A model generated the notes under the pieces. That model did not search any database and was not told where the DNA came from. It saw only the letters and a program-made list of their open reading frames with translations. Both the position numbers and the translations under genes were made by a program. DNA of 64,000 nt from Vreelandella populi (GTDB taxonomy: Bacteria; Pseudomonadota; Gammaproteobacteria; Pseudomonadales; Halomonadaceae). Location: assembly GCF_003989825.1 (NCBI RefSeq), contig NZ_RZHE01000008.1, forward strand, positions 1 to 64,000, given 5' to 3'. Shown one piece after another: positions 1 through 8,384 of the stretch (position 1 is the stretch's first letter; each line of letters begins with the position of its first letter).

Positions 1-62
1 GTTGGGAGAGCACCAGCCTTACAAGCTGGGGGTCACTGGTTCGAACCCAGTACCACCCACCA
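1..62 (+). tRNA. tRNA-Val (anticodon TAC), 5' end cut by the window
   Basis: The anticodon loop reads CTTACAA, giving TAC (valine). The D-arm remnant, variable loop, TTCGAA T-loop and an encoded CCA at 60-62 are all visible. Compared with Escherichia coli tRNA-Val, about 14 nucleotides of the 5' acceptor and D stem lie outside the window. It precedes tRNA-Asp by 44 bases, so the two are probably one transcript. Confidence 0.93.
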
Positions 63-106
63 TTTAAAGTTCTTTTAAATGGTTGTTATAAAAGTGCCTT
101 ATTTGT

Positions 107-183
107 GGACCGGTAGTTCAGTTGGTTAGAATGCCGGCCTGTCACGCCGGAGGTCGCGAGTTCGAGTCTCGTCCGGTCCGCCA
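107..183 (+). tRNA. tRNA-Asp (anticodon GTC)
   Basis: A 77-nt cloverleaf: acceptor GGACCGG pairs with CCGGTCC, the anticodon loop is CTGTCAC with GTC, the T-loop is TTCGAGT, and CCA is encoded at 181-183. It closely resembles the canonical gammaproteobacterial tRNA-Asp. Confidence 0.97.
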
Positions 184-246
184 TTAAGCACTAGCATGTC
201 AAGTACTCGTATTTTAAGTACGCTCGGTTAATACCGAACAAATTCC

Positions 247-278
247 AAAACCCCGGATCGTTGATCCGGGGTTTTTTT
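247..278. terminator. Bidirectional Rho-independent terminator between tRNA-Asp and glcG
   Basis: A perfect 9-bp stem CCCCGGATC/GATCCGGGG (251-259 with 263-271) with a 3-nt loop is followed by seven T and preceded by four A. It can therefore stop the tRNA transcript on the plus strand and the glc operon on the minus strand. Confidence 0.9.
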
Positions 279-300
279 GTATGTGCTTCGTTCACATTCA

Positions 301-702
301 TCAAGCAACGGCGCTAACGCCCGCCTTGGCGATTTGCACATCCTGCTCGGGCTTCACGCCGGAAATACCCACCGCACCAATTACCTGACCGTCTACGATG
401 ACTGGCACGCCGCCTGATAGCAGGCCCTGCAGGGGTGCGGTAACAAATGCTGTGCGCCCGCCATTAATCATTTCTTCAAATACCTGTGTCTCTTTACGTC
501 CCAGCGCTGCACTACGTGCTTTATGGGTGGCCACTTCAGCACTGAAAGGGGCCGCGCCATCCAGGCGGCGAAGCGCCAGCAGGTGGCCGCCATCGTCAGC
601 AACGGCGATGGTGACCGGCCAAGCGTTGCTTTCGGCCTCCTTTTGCGCAGCATCAAGAATTTTGTTGATATCGGCTAGTGCAAGAATCGCTTTGGTTTGC
701 AT
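301..702 (-). CDS. glcG: GlcG/HbpS-family protein of the glycolate operon
   Basis: A 133-residue single-domain protein of the GlcG/HbpS (DUF336) family. Family marks include the segment VADDGGHLLALRRLDGA near residues 34-50 and the Gly-rich GGVPVIVDGQVIGAVGISG stretch near residues 97-115. It is the last gene of glcDEFG, 66 bases after glcF, with an AGGA ribosome site before the ATG. GlcG has no settled enzymatic role; the fold binds haem or small ligands in some relatives. There is no signal peptide, so it should be cytoplasmic. A paralogue lies at 6565-7035. The name rests on family plus operon position. Confidence 0.88.
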   Translation of the reverse strand: MQTKAILALADINKILDAAQKEAESNAWPVTIAVADDGGHLLALRRLDGAAPFSAEVATHKARSAALGRKETQVFEEMINGGRTAFVTAPLQGLLSGGVPVIVDGQVIGAVGISGVKPEQDVQIAKAGVSAVA

Positions 703-768
703 ATTAGTTCCTGTTGTTTGACGGGGTGGTAATGGCCGCGCCTGGTGAGCGTGGCCAAGGTAACGTTA

Positions 769-2001
769 TCAGTTAAGCGCTGCGTCCACGACTTCTACCC
801 AGTGGCGTACTGGCGTGCGGTTAGCGCCAGCCAAGTGCGTTTGGCAGCCAATATTAGCGGTGACAATAAGTTCGGGGTTGCCGACTTCCAGGGCATTGAG
901 CTTATTGTCGCGTAATTGAGTGGCAAGTTCAGGCTGCGTCACCGAATAGGTGCCCGCTGAGCCGCAGCAAAGGTGGGCGTCCTGCACCGGTGTGAGGGTA
1001 AACCCGAGCTTGTTGAGCACGCCTTCCACCGCGCCGTTAAGCTTTTGGGCGTGTTGCAGCGTGCAGGGGCAATGAAAGGCGAGCCGCTGGGTTTCTTTCA
1101 CCCTGAGCGTTTCCAGAGGCTCTTCGCGGAGTATCTCGACAATATCCTTGGCCAGCGCGCTGATCTTTTCTGCCTTTTCCGCGTAGTGGGGGTCATCTCT
1201 GAGCATGTAGCCATACTCTTTGATAAACGCTCCGCAGCCGCTTGCGGTTTGCACGATAGCTTCAGCGCCTTGCTCAATATGTGGCCACCAGGCATCGATA
1301 TTGGCGCGCATACGGGTGCGGCCGTCATCCTGAGCATTGAGGTGAAAATCAATTGCTCCGCAGCAACCCGCTTCTGCCACCGGCGTCAGGCTAATATCCA
1401 GACGATCCAGCAGCCGCGCCGTGGCCGCATTGGTGTTGGGTGAAAGGCCTGGCTGTACACAGCCCTCCAGAATCAGCATTTTCCGGGTATTACGCTTACT
1501 ATCAGGACGCTTGCCCGCATCAACGGGAGCGGCTGGCATCTTGTTGCGCAGCTTGCTCGGCACCAGCGGCCTGAAGGTTTGGCCCAGTTTTAAGAGCGCC
1601 TGAAAACGCTTGGGCTCGACCATCATTTTGCGCAGCGCATAGCGCTGCGCACGGTCGGCTGGCGGGCGCGGTACGCGGCGCTCGATTTCCGCGCGGCCGA
1701 TATTCAAAAGCTTGTGATACTCGACACCTGATGGGCAAGTAGTTTCGCAGTTCTGGCAGGTCAGGCAGCGGTCCAGGTGCAGTCTGGTTTCAGCGGTAAC
1801 CTGATCATCGTCGTCGCGGCTTTCCAGCAGCTCCTTCATCAGGTAGATGCGCCCGCGCGGGCCGTCACGCTCATCACCCAACAGCTGATAAGTGGGGCAG
1901 GTAGCGTTACAGAAACCGCAATGGACGCAGGTGCGTAAAATGCGCTCCGCTTCCTGAATATGCGGCTTTTGGCGATCTGCGTCAGTGAAATGCGTTTGCA
2001 T
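769..2001 (-). CDS. glcF: Glycolate oxidase iron-sulfur subunit GlcF
   Basis: A 410-residue protein (E. coli GlcF is about 407). Two ferredoxin-type clusters are visible near the N-terminus: CVHCGFCNATCP (Cys25, 28, 31, 35) and CLTCQNCETTCP (Cys80, 83, 86, 90). They are followed by two CCG domains, seen as AGCCGAIDFH and HLCCGSAGTYS. As in known GlcDEF, it should carry electrons from the FAD subunits towards the respiratory quinone pool at the inner membrane face. It starts 14 bases after the glcE stop with a GGAGAG ribosome site, so translation is probably coupled. Confidence 0.96.
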   Translation of the reverse strand: MQTHFTDADRQKPHIQEAERILRTCVHCGFCNATCPTYQLLGDERDGPRGRIYLMKELLESRDDDDQVTAETRLHLDRCLTCQNCETTCPSGVEYHKLLNIGRAEIERRVPRPPADRAQRYALRKMMVEPKRFQALLKLGQTFRPLVPSKLRNKMPAAPVDAGKRPDSKRNTRKMLILEGCVQPGLSPNTNAATARLLDRLDISLTPVAEAGCCGAIDFHLNAQDDGRTRMRANIDAWWPHIEQGAEAIVQTASGCGAFIKEYGYMLRDDPHYAEKAEKISALAKDIVEILREEPLETLRVKETQRLAFHCPCTLQHAQKLNGAVEGVLNKLGFTLTPVQDAHLCCGSAGTYSVTQPELATQLRDNKLNALEVGNPELIVTANIGCQTHLAGANRTPVRHWVEVVDAALN

Positions 2002-2015
2002 ATCAGCTCTCCTGA

Positions 2016-3116
2016 TTAAAACGCCGCGTAAAGACGGCCAGGATTAAAAATACCGTGGGCGTCCAGCTGTGTTTTTAGATTGCGATGATACTTCTCGAGC
2101 ACGGCGTTCAGCGGTGTGAAAGGCTCGGACGCGCCGCCCTGGGCATTTGGGGTGTAGCAGGTGGCATGCCCGCCTGCCGCCTGGCAGGCAGCGCGCAGGG
2201 TTTGCGCATCAAGCGCGGTTTTTACCCAGCGCTGGCTGCCGCCCCAGTCGTAGAAGATATCGGTTTCGGGAATATCCAGCGCAAGCGGTGCCGTGTTGGG
2301 AGGCAGCGACAGGCGCCACAGTGCTTGCCCTTCGTTGACATTGAAGAAGTCATGGGTGTGATCGCGCAGAGAGGCCCAGAAACTGGCCTCCAGCGGCTCG
2401 CCACCGAGGGACTCCTGCGTCGCTTTTACCGAGCTTGTCCCGCCTTCCAGGCGAATAAACAGCTCGCCTGCGTGCCAGGCGGCAGCGGTGATAGGTAACG
2501 GCTGACGGCCAAGTTTTGCGAGTGTGCCTAACGCGTCATCTAGGCTCATGGAAAGGCGCAGGCAGTGACTTGCCGTCGGGATGGGCAGCACCTTGAATGA
2601 GATATCGGCAAGCACGCCAAGTGTGCCCTGGGCGCCGGTCATCAGACGGGAAAGATCATAGCCCGCCACGTTCTTCATCACTTCACCGCCAAAGCGCAGC
2701 AGCTTGCCTTCCTGAGTGATCACCCGGGTGCCGAGTACAAAGTCACGCGCCGCGCCCGCCCAGGGGCGACGGGGGCCTGATAGGCCGGTCGCCACCGCGC
2801 CACCAATGGTGCTGTCCTCACCAAAGCTGGGTGGTTCAAAGGGGAGCATCTGGTGGTGTTCGGCAAGCGCTGCCTGAAGCGCGCTCAAGCGCGTGCCGGC
2901 ACGCACGGTGACCACAAGCTCCACCGGGTCGTAGGAGACGATACCGTTGTGTTCTGCCATGGAAAGCGGCTGGCCTTCCACCGGGCGGCCATAAAACGCG
3001 CGGGTATCGCCGCCCACAATACGTAGCGGCGTGCGTGTTTCGTAAGCTGTACGCACTTGGTCGCACAGGCGCTTGGAAATATCGCAGTCAGCGGCGTGAA
3101 TCGCTAAATCGGTCAT
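2016..3116 (-). CDS. glcE: Glycolate oxidase FAD-binding subunit GlcE
   Basis: A protein of about 366 residues with an N-terminal FAD-binding PCMH-type domain; FGEDSTIGGAVATGLSGPRR and the segment ending in VLGTRVIT are recognisable. It is shorter than GlcD, as in other glc operons. I place the start at the ATG giving MTDLAIHAAD, because AAGGA sits 7 bases upstream. An ATG 21 bases earlier in frame overlaps the end of glcD and lacks a better ribosome site. With GlcD and GlcF it forms the membrane-associated oxidase that turns glycolate (and often D-lactate) into the 2-oxo acid. Confidence 0.95.
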   Translation of the reverse strand: MTDLAIHAADCDISKRLCDQVRTAYETRTPLRIVGGDTRAFYGRPVEGQPLSMAEHNGIVSYDPVELVVTVRAGTRLSALQAALAEHHQMLPFEPPSFGEDSTIGGAVATGLSGPRRPWAGAARDFVLGTRVITQEGKLLRFGGEVMKNVAGYDLSRLMTGAQGTLGVLADISFKVLPIPTASHCLRLSMSLDDALGTLAKLGRQPLPITAAAWHAGELFIRLEGGTSSVKATQESLGGEPLEASFWASLRDHTHDFFNVNEGQALWRLSLPPNTAPLALDIPETDIFYDWGGSQRWVKTALDAQTLRAACQAAGGHATCYTPNAQGGASEPFTPLNAVLEKYHRNLKTQLDAHGIFNPGRLYAAF

Positions 3117-3133
3117 GAGTGTTCCTTGTGCCA

Positions 3134-4633
3134 TCAAAAGCGCGGTAGCTCAGGATGCGGTAATTCATTGTTATGCACATGCATGGCGCCAAACTCGGCG
3201 CAGCGGGCCAGGGTTGGAATGTTTTTTCCCGGATTGAGCAGGCGTTTCGGGTCAAAGGCCGCTTTTAGCGCATGAAAAACGCTGATCTCATCCGCCTGGA
3301 ACTGGCTGCACATCTGGTTGATCTTTTCACGCCCTACGCCATGCTCGCCGGTGATCGAGCCACCAGCCGCCACACAGAGTTCCAGAATCTTGCCGCCCAC
3401 GTCTTCGGCCAGCGCCAGCTCGCCCTCTTTATTGGCATCAAACAAAATCAATGGATGCATATTGCCGTCACCCGCGTGAAAGACGTTAGCCACCGCCAGG
3501 CCGCTCTGTTCAGAAAGCGCTGCTATACCTTTAAGCACTCGGGGCAGTTCGCGGCGGGGGATGGTGCCGTCCATGCAGTAGTAGTCCGGCGACATGCGGC
3601 CCACTGCCGGGAAGGCGTTTTTACGCCCGGCCCAGAACTTGGCCCGCTCGGCTTCATCGCGGGCTTGCTGAATCTGCGTGGCGCCGGCTTTTTCAAGTAC
3701 CCGGCGTACCGTTTCGCAGTCGTCATCCACATCCGCTTCAACGCCATCAAGCTCGCAAAGCAAGATCGCCTCGGCGTCCAGCGGGTAGCCTGCTTTGACA
3801 AAATCTTCAGCCGCCTTGATGGCAAGCTTATCCATCATTTCCAGGCCGCCTGGAATAATACCCGCAGCAATAATATCGCCCACCGCACGGCCGGCTTTTT
3901 CCACGTCGTCAAAGCTTGCCATCAACACTTTGGCGGTTTCGGGTTTGGGCAGTAGATTGACGGTGATTTCGGTGACCACGCCCAGCATGCCTTCTGAACC
4001 GTTCATCAGCGCGAGCAGATCGAAGCCCGGGGCATCCAGCGATTCAGCGCCCAGCGTCATGTGTTCACCCTCAATGGTCAGCACATCAACGCGCAGTACG
4101 TTGTGTACGGTCAAACCGTACTTCAGGCAGTGTACGCCGCCGGCGTTTTCTGCCACGTTGCCACCAATCGAGCAAGCAATTTGCGATGACGGGTCGGGGG
4201 CGTAATAAAGCCCGTAGGGGGCTGCCGCCTCGGAAATGGCCAGATTGCGCACCCCAGGCTGCACGCGTGCCAGACGCGCATCAGGGTCAACGCTCAGTAT
4301 CTTGTTAAACCGCGACATCACAAGCAGTACGCCCTGCTCAAGCGGCAATGCACCGCCAGAAAGGCCGGTACCTGCGCCTCGCGTCACCACTGGTACGTCT
4401 AATGCGTGACAGCGTTTTAACAGGGCTTCGACCTGTTCAAGGTTTTCAGGCAGCGCTACCAGCATGGGCAATACCCGGTAAGCGGCCAGGCCATCGCACT
4501 CGAAGGGGCGCAGATCCTCTTCCCGGTGGAGCAGAGTCAGGGTAGGCACGGCCTGCTGTATATCGGTTAAAACCTCGGCTTTATCACGGCGTGCAAGCTC
4601 GCCATCGAGGCGCTCATCAAAGAGGATATTCAT
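3134..4633 (-). CDS. glcD: Glycolate oxidase catalytic FAD subunit GlcD
   Basis: Starting at the ATG giving MNILFDERLDG, the protein is 499 residues, the length I recall for E. coli GlcD, and it is nearly colinear with it. The FAD-binding motif PVVTRGAGTGLSGGALPL is at about residues 81-98. The C-terminal FAD-oxidase domain contains GDGNMHPL and GEHGVGREK. It oxidises glycolate to glyoxylate, passing electrons via GlcE/GlcF. A longer frame opens 60 bases upstream, but its extra residues do not resemble the family. It is the first gene of glcDEFG, and its promoter region carries the GlcC-type operators at 4734 and 4798. Confidence 0.97.
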   Translation of the reverse strand: MNILFDERLDGELARRDKAEVLTDIQQAVPTLTLLHREEDLRPFECDGLAAYRVLPMLVALPENLEQVEALLKRCHALDVPVVTRGAGTGLSGGALPLEQGVLLVMSRFNKILSVDPDARLARVQPGVRNLAISEAAAPYGLYYAPDPSSQIACSIGGNVAENAGGVHCLKYGLTVHNVLRVDVLTIEGEHMTLGAESLDAPGFDLLALMNGSEGMLGVVTEITVNLLPKPETAKVLMASFDDVEKAGRAVGDIIAAGIIPGGLEMMDKLAIKAAEDFVKAGYPLDAEAILLCELDGVEADVDDDCETVRRVLEKAGATQIQQARDEAERAKFWAGRKNAFPAVGRMSPDYYCMDGTIPRRELPRVLKGIAALSEQSGLAVANVFHAGDGNMHPLILFDANKEGELALAEDVGGKILELCVAAGGSITGEHGVGREKINQMCSQFQADEISVFHALKAAFDPKRLLNPGKNIPTLARCAEFGAMHVHNNELPHPELPRF

Positions 4634-4733
4634 CACGACATCCCAATTCTTATCGTTAAAAGTAAACGCACGGTCGGTAGGGCATGGCGTCAATCTGAGC
4701 TTTTTTTGTGTGCCTGTCTAGAGTGTGGTGCAA

Positions 4734-4744
4734 TGGTCAGACCA
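4734..4744. promoter_or_regulatory. Putative GlcC operator 1 (TGGT-N3-ACCA)
   Basis: TGGTCAGACCA is a perfect inverted repeat in the divergent glcD/glcC intergenic region, 101 bases upstream of the glcD start. TGGT-N3-ACCA is the arrangement known for FadR-family regulators of hydroxyacid genes such as LldR. Assignment to GlcC is inferred from position. Confidence 0.7.
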
Positions 4745-4797
4745 GTAATTAGTCGACTGTCAAGCCTGCCAGTACGTGGTTAGTGATAATCGAGATA

Positions 4798-4808
4798 TGG
4801 TCTTACCA
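4798..4808. promoter_or_regulatory. Putative GlcC operator 2 (TGGT-N3-ACCA)
   Basis: TGGTCTTACCA is a second perfect TGGT-N3-ACCA inverted repeat, 64 bases from operator 1 start to start and 52 bases before the glcC ATG. The identical 11-mer recurs at 19031 upstream of the permease gene. Confidence 0.7.
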
Positions 4809-4859
4809 CTGCCTTGCAGAGAGGGCCATATAAAGATATAGGGGCTGAAGGAGTGAACC

Positions 4860-5636
4860 ATGACATTGCTCAGCGAAGAGAGGGTGGCAGGGCAGCGCAC
4901 GCCGGAAAATGTGGCGGCAAGGCTCGAGCGTTTGATCCTGGACGGTGTGTTTCGCCCCGGCCAGTTACTGCCTTCTGAAAGACGGTTATGCGAACGCCTC
5001 AAGGTATCGCGGGCCTCGCTGCGTGAGGGCTTAAGGATTTTACGCAGCAAGCAGATTATCGAAACCCGCCAAGGACATGGCTCAACTGTGGCGTCGCTTT
5101 TACCCATGCACCAGCAAAGCCCGTTGATGCACTTGTTCAACGACCATCCGCGCACCCTGTTTGATCTACTGGAGGTCCGGGCGCTGCTGGAAGGGGAGTC
5201 GGCGTTTCTGGCTGCCAGGCGGGGCACATCGATGGACCGCGTGCTGATTACCCGGCGCTACCGGGAAATGGCGGACTACGCGGAGCATTCAGAAAGCATT
5301 GATGTAGAGCGTCTGGCACGGCTGGATCACGCCTTTCATTTGGCGGTTTCCCAGGCCTCACACAATCCGGTGCTGGTTCACACACTACAGAGCCTGACCG
5401 ACCTGCTGTTAAGTTCGGTGTTTGCCTCCGTCAAGCACCTTTATCATCGCGAGGGCCCGCGCGAGATGATCAACCGTCAGCATGCCAGGCTTCATGATGC
5501 CGTTGTCGCAGGCGATGCCGAGCAGGCGCGCCATGTGGCGCTTGAACATCTCACCAGTATTACCGAGCTGTTGCGGGAACTAGAGGCAGAAAGCGAGCGC
5601 CTGGAGCGCTCTGCGATGCGTATGGAACCCTGGTAG
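4860..5636 (+). CDS. glcC: GlcC, FadR-family regulator of glycolate use
   Basis: A 258-residue GntR/FadR-type regulator. The winged helix spans about residues 15-80, with the recognition segment LPSERRLCERLKVSRASLRE and the wing TRQGHGSTV. A helical FCD ligand-binding domain follows. E. coli GlcC is about 254 residues and is likewise divergent from glcD. The known family role is glycolate-responsive control of glcDEFG. Two palindromes between the genes fit autoregulation plus operon control. The 3' end converges on the next regulator gene with only 5 bases between the stop codons. Confidence 0.92.
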   Translation: MTLLSEERVAGQRTPENVAARLERLILDGVFRPGQLLPSERRLCERLKVSRASLREGLRILRSKQIIETRQGHGSTVASLLPMHQQSPLMHLFNDHPRTLFDLLEVRALLEGESAFLAARRGTSMDRVLITRRYREMADYAEHSESIDVERLARLDHAFHLAVSQASHNPVLVHTLQSLTDLLLSSVFASVKHLYHREGPREMINRQHARLHDAVVAGDAEQARHVALEHLTSITELLRELEAESERLERSAMRMEPW

Positions 5637-5641
5637 TAAGC

Positions 5642-6334
5642 TTAAGCGTTAACAACGCTATGCTCTTCGTCAGGCGCGTCATCTTCGATCACCCCAGCTA
5701 ACGTCGCTACTTCAAGCTTATTGCACAGGTGGTCGCGCAGAATCTGGCCGAGCAGTTGGCTATCGCGCTTTTCCAAGGCGTTGATCATGTTTTCGTGATC
5801 CTTGACCGCCTGATCCCAGAACGCTTGGGTCATTTTTTTCGAGTAGCGCACGCGTTTTACGCGCTGGCTGAGATTGTTGTACATCTCCTGGAGTACCTCG
5901 TTTTGCGAGGCGGCCAGTATGCTTTCATGAATCTGCCGGTTGAGTTCGAAATACGCTTTTAAATCATGCTGGTGATAGTGATCAAGCATGCTGTTATGCA
6001 GCGTACGAATGGCGGCAATTTCTTTGTCGGTGATATGTTTACAGGCCAGCTCACCGGATAAACCTTCCAGCGCCGCCATAAGATCGTAAGTGTCCTTGAC
6101 CTTTTTAAAGGTTAGGCGAACCACCCGAGCGCCACGATTGGGCAGCAGCTCAATCAAACCTTCGGTCGCCAGCACCTTAAGAGCCTCTCTTAAGGGGGTG
6201 CGTGAAACGCCGAATTTTTCACACAGCTGTTTTTCTGAGATTCGCTCACCAGGCGACAGCTCGCCGTGTTCGATAAGATCGCCGATACGGTCGGCGACTT
6301 CGCGGTATAAGTTGCGCTGAAGTATCTTCGTCAT
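5642..6334 (-). CDS. GntR-family (FCD) transcriptional regulator of the adjacent catabolic cluster
   Basis: A 230-residue regulator with an N-terminal winged helix (residues 8-75; ISEKQLCEKFGVSRTPLREA) and an FCD domain. Acidic/His residues such as the DLMAALEG and HDLKAYFELNRQIHE segments fit the metal-containing effector pocket of this family. A good AAGGAAGGG ribosome site precedes the ATG. It is divergent from the HbpS-like gene and the TRAP/CoA-transferase operon. TGAATTCA palindromes at 6459, 7199 and 12283 lie before three successive transcription units and may be its operators. The effector is unknown. Confidence 0.85.
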   Translation of the reverse strand: MTKILQRNLYREVADRIGDLIEHGELSPGERISEKQLCEKFGVSRTPLREALKVLATEGLIELLPNRGARVVRLTFKKVKDTYDLMAALEGLSGELACKHITDKEIAAIRTLHNSMLDHYHQHDLKAYFELNRQIHESILAASQNEVLQEMYNNLSQRVKRVRYSKKMTQAFWDQAVKDHENMINALEKRDSQLLGQILRDHLCNKLEVATLAGVIEDDAPDEEHSVVNA

Positions 6335-6458
6335 GGTTCCCTTCCTTCTCGGTCATCCACCTGGCGATCCTACCAAGCTGTCCACTCTGCTAACGGAATG
6401 TAGCCAACTATTCGCTTGGTATAGTGGCGAGTCTGCGTATGATCTGCAAAAGTAATTA

Positions 6459-6466
6459 TGAATTCA
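6459..6466. promoter_or_regulatory. TGAATTCA palindrome, candidate operator A
   Basis: TGAATTCA lies in the 230-bp divergent region between the FCD regulator and the HbpS-like gene. The same octamer recurs upstream of the next two units of the cluster (7199 and 12283). This is a pattern seen in the sequence; the regulator assignment is inferred. Confidence 0.5.
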
Positions 6467-6564
6467 ATATTAACAGGCTTATTCAAAGCCTCGTGCCCAA
6501 GTGGTGATTCTTCTCCTAAAGCTAGGGGAATTTAGCAGTTAACAACGATAACAAGGAGCAAGCA

Positions 6565-7035
6565 ATGGCGAGTAACGTGTATCACGCGAAGGTAGTGCTT
6601 ACCCGAGCGCAAGCTAAAGCGATTCTGGAAGGGGCTACCGCCCAAGCGCGGGAGGCTGATCTTCCACCTTTAACCTTAGTTGTTCTGGATGGGGGCGGTC
6701 ATCTGGTCGCGGCGGAACGTGAGGATGGATGCGCGCCTTTACGTTTCCCCGTGGCTCAGGGAAAAGCCTATGCCGCTTTAGGTATTGGTATTGCAAGCGG
6801 TGTCGTGGGGGAGCGAAATAGCGAGCGCTCCGCCTTTCTGGCTAGCGTGGCCGCCGCTTCCCAAGGCCATTTTGTGCCGGTAGCGGGTGGCGTTCCTATC
6901 CTGGATAACGATAACTGCGTGATTGGCGCCGTGGGGGTAAGCGGGGCATCGTCCAATGAGGACCAGCAGGCAGCTATTGCCGGTATTGAGGCGGCCGGAC
7001 TCGTTTGGGGGCTTGAGCCCATTACTGATGAGTAG
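6565..7035 (+). CDS. GlcG/HbpS-family protein, cluster paralogue
   Basis: A 156-residue DUF336 (GlcG/HbpS) protein. It shares with GlcG a VVLDGGGHLVAAEREDG segment and a Gly-rich C-terminal core (GGVPILDNDNCVIGAVGVSG). It has a strong AAGGAG ribosome site, no signal peptide, and its own terminator at 7061, so it is probably monocistronic. Such genes often accompany operons for small hydroxyacid or aldehyde metabolism, but the biochemical function is not established. It is clearly distinct from the glc copy at 301-702. Confidence 0.82.
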   Translation: MASNVYHAKVVLTRAQAKAILEGATAQAREADLPPLTLVVLDGGGHLVAAEREDGCAPLRFPVAQGKAYAALGIGIASGVVGERNSERSAFLASVAAASQGHFVPVAGGVPILDNDNCVIGAVGVSGASSNEDQQAAIAGIEAAGLVWGLEPITDE

Positions 7036-7060
7036 TGAAAAATTCCGCCATCGTTTAACC

Positions 7061-7088
7061 AACAGCGCTTTCAAAAGCGCTGTTTTTT
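7061..7088 (+). terminator. Rho-independent terminator after the HbpS-like gene
   Basis: The stem AACAGCGCTT/AAGCGCTGTT (10 bp, 4-nt loop TCAA) runs directly into a T-rich tract. It separates the HbpS-like gene from the TRAP operon. Confidence 0.88.
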
Positions 7089-7338
7089 ATTTTTTAGAAG
7101 GTTTTTTCGCCTAGTGATCCTTGCGGATCGCTTAAAAATCAAGCTGCTGCAAAAGACCAGCGGCAGCCGATACGAAAGTTTAATACCTAATTTTGAATTT
7201 TGAATTCAAATTGAATGAGTGCACAGGAGCGGTGTTCGCGCTGCAGGGAAGCGACAACTTAATGAGCGTGCAAGGTTCGCCGGGCGTTGCCCCCGGTGGT
7301 GGCGATCCAACAACAATAAGTTCCTCTTGGAGTGCTCT
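7089..7338. other. Intergenic region before the TRAP operon
   Basis: About 250 bases without a supported gene. It holds the perfect 12-bp palindrome at 7199-7210 and must contain the promoter of the TRAP/CoA-transferase operon. A frame open from 7219 runs into the binding-protein gene but encodes Arg-rich sequence without family resemblance, so I treat it as leader. Confidence 0.55.
7199..7210. promoter_or_regulatory. TTTGAATTCAAA palindrome, candidate operator B
   Basis: A perfect 12-bp palindrome containing the same TGAATTCA core as 6459 and 12283. It is 129 bases upstream of the TRAP binding-protein start, in AT-rich DNA that is a plausible promoter. Confidence 0.55.
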
Positions 7339-8316
7339 ATGAAATTCCTCAAAACAACGCTTTTGACCATTGCGGTGGCTGTGGGTATTCAAGCTTCAGT
7401 CGCAAGTGCTAATACAGAGGTGCGTCTTGGTCATGTGGGTGGCCCAGGCTCGCTTTTTGAAATTACCGCCAACCGGTTTGCCGAACTTGCCAATGAACGC
7501 CTTGAAGGCGTGGCAGAAGTAAATGTGTATGGCAATAGCCAGCTAGGTGGCGATGAATCGATGATGCGTCGCTTAAGGCTTGGCTCGCTGGATCTTTCTA
7601 TCCCTTCTACGGTAATGAGCTCAGAGTCCAATCAGTTTGCTCTATTTGAAATGCCCTACCTGATTAAAGACCGTGAGCACATGAAGCGGGTTCGTGATGA
7701 AGTCGTTCGTGGGCCGCTTTATGAAGCAGCTGAGGCGCGCGGTTTCAAGATTATCGGCGTATGGGAAAACGGTTTCCGTCAGATCACCAATAACGTTCGT
7801 CCCATTGTTAAACCCGAAGATTTAAGTGGTATCAAACTGCGCACGCCAAGCGGCGTATGGCGTATTGAGATGTTTAGAAGCTACGGTGCCGCTCCTTCAC
7901 CAATGTCGCTTTCTGAAGTGTTCGTGGCCCTGCAAACCGGTGCAATGGATGGCCAGGAAAACCCCCTTATTCAGACCTACTCTTCACGGTTTCAGGAAGT
8001 TCAGGACTATCTCTCCTTATCCAATCACGTCTATACCCCGGCGTATCTGACCGCAGGGGCCAGCTGGAACCGCCTGCCCGAGGAAGTACGTACGGTACTC
8101 GAGGAAGTCGCCATGGAAATGGAAGACTTCGCCCTAGAAGAGGGGCTGCGCCTGGATGAAGAAACCTTGGCGAAAATGCGTGACGAAGGCATGGAAGTAA
8201 ATGAAGTCGACTTCGATGCCTTTGTTGAAGCCTCCCAGACCATTTATGACAAGTTTGCCGAAGAAGTCGATGGCGGTCAGGAATTAATCGATACGGTAGC
8301 CAGCCTGCGCGAATAA
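7339..8316 (+). CDS. dctP: TRAP transporter solute-binding protein (DctP family)
   Basis: A 325-residue periplasmic receptor. A Sec signal peptide (KFLKTTLLTIAVAVGIQASV, cleaved near SVASA) precedes a DctP domain. The family core is seen in IKLRTPSGVWRIEMFR, which contains the Arg that normally salt-bridges the carboxylate of the ligand, and in QTGAMDGQENPL. I chose the start by the GGAG ribosome site 7 bases before the ATG. The ligand is unknown but should be an organic acid. It leads an operon of transporter, CoA-dependent enzymes, aminotransferase and dehydrogenase. A stem-loop follows its stop. Confidence 0.92.
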   Translation: MKFLKTTLLTIAVAVGIQASVASANTEVRLGHVGGPGSLFEITANRFAELANERLEGVAEVNVYGNSQLGGDESMMRRLRLGSLDLSIPSTVMSSESNQFALFEMPYLIKDREHMKRVRDEVVRGPLYEAAEARGFKIIGVWENGFRQITNNVRPIVKPEDLSGIKLRTPSGVWRIEMFRSYGAAPSPMSLSEVFVALQTGAMDGQENPLIQTYSSRFQEVQDYLSLSNHVYTPAYLTAGASWNRLPEEVRTVLEEVAMEMEDFALEEGLRLDEETLAKMRDEGMEVNEVDFDAFVEASQTIYDKFAEEVDGGQELIDTVASLRE

Positions 8317-8336
8317 GCCCGGCAACGGTCTCTTCG

Positions 8337-8365
8337 AGGCGCATTGCCTGACGCAGGGTGCGCCT
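8337..8365 (+). other. Intercistronic stem-loop between dctP and dctQ
   Basis: An interrupted hairpin: AGGCGCA (8337-8343) pairs with TGCGCCT (8359-8365), with an inner CCTG/CAGG stem. No T tract follows, so it is not a classic terminator. It resembles the 3' stabilising hairpins that raise binding-protein mRNA over permease mRNA. Three similar elements occur at the same position in other operons here. Confidence 0.6.
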
Positions 8366-8384
8366 TATTGCTCTGGAGGTTTCA

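Noticed and set aside
107-183. tRNA-Asp as an integration (att) site for a genomic island
   Set aside because: No integrase, no repeated tRNA 3' end and no mobile genes follow; the next genes are a typical glc operon.
7219-7338. An N-terminal extension of the TRAP binding protein from an upstream start
   Set aside because: The extension is Arg-rich and would bury the signal peptide; a GGAG site precedes the internal ATG at 7339.
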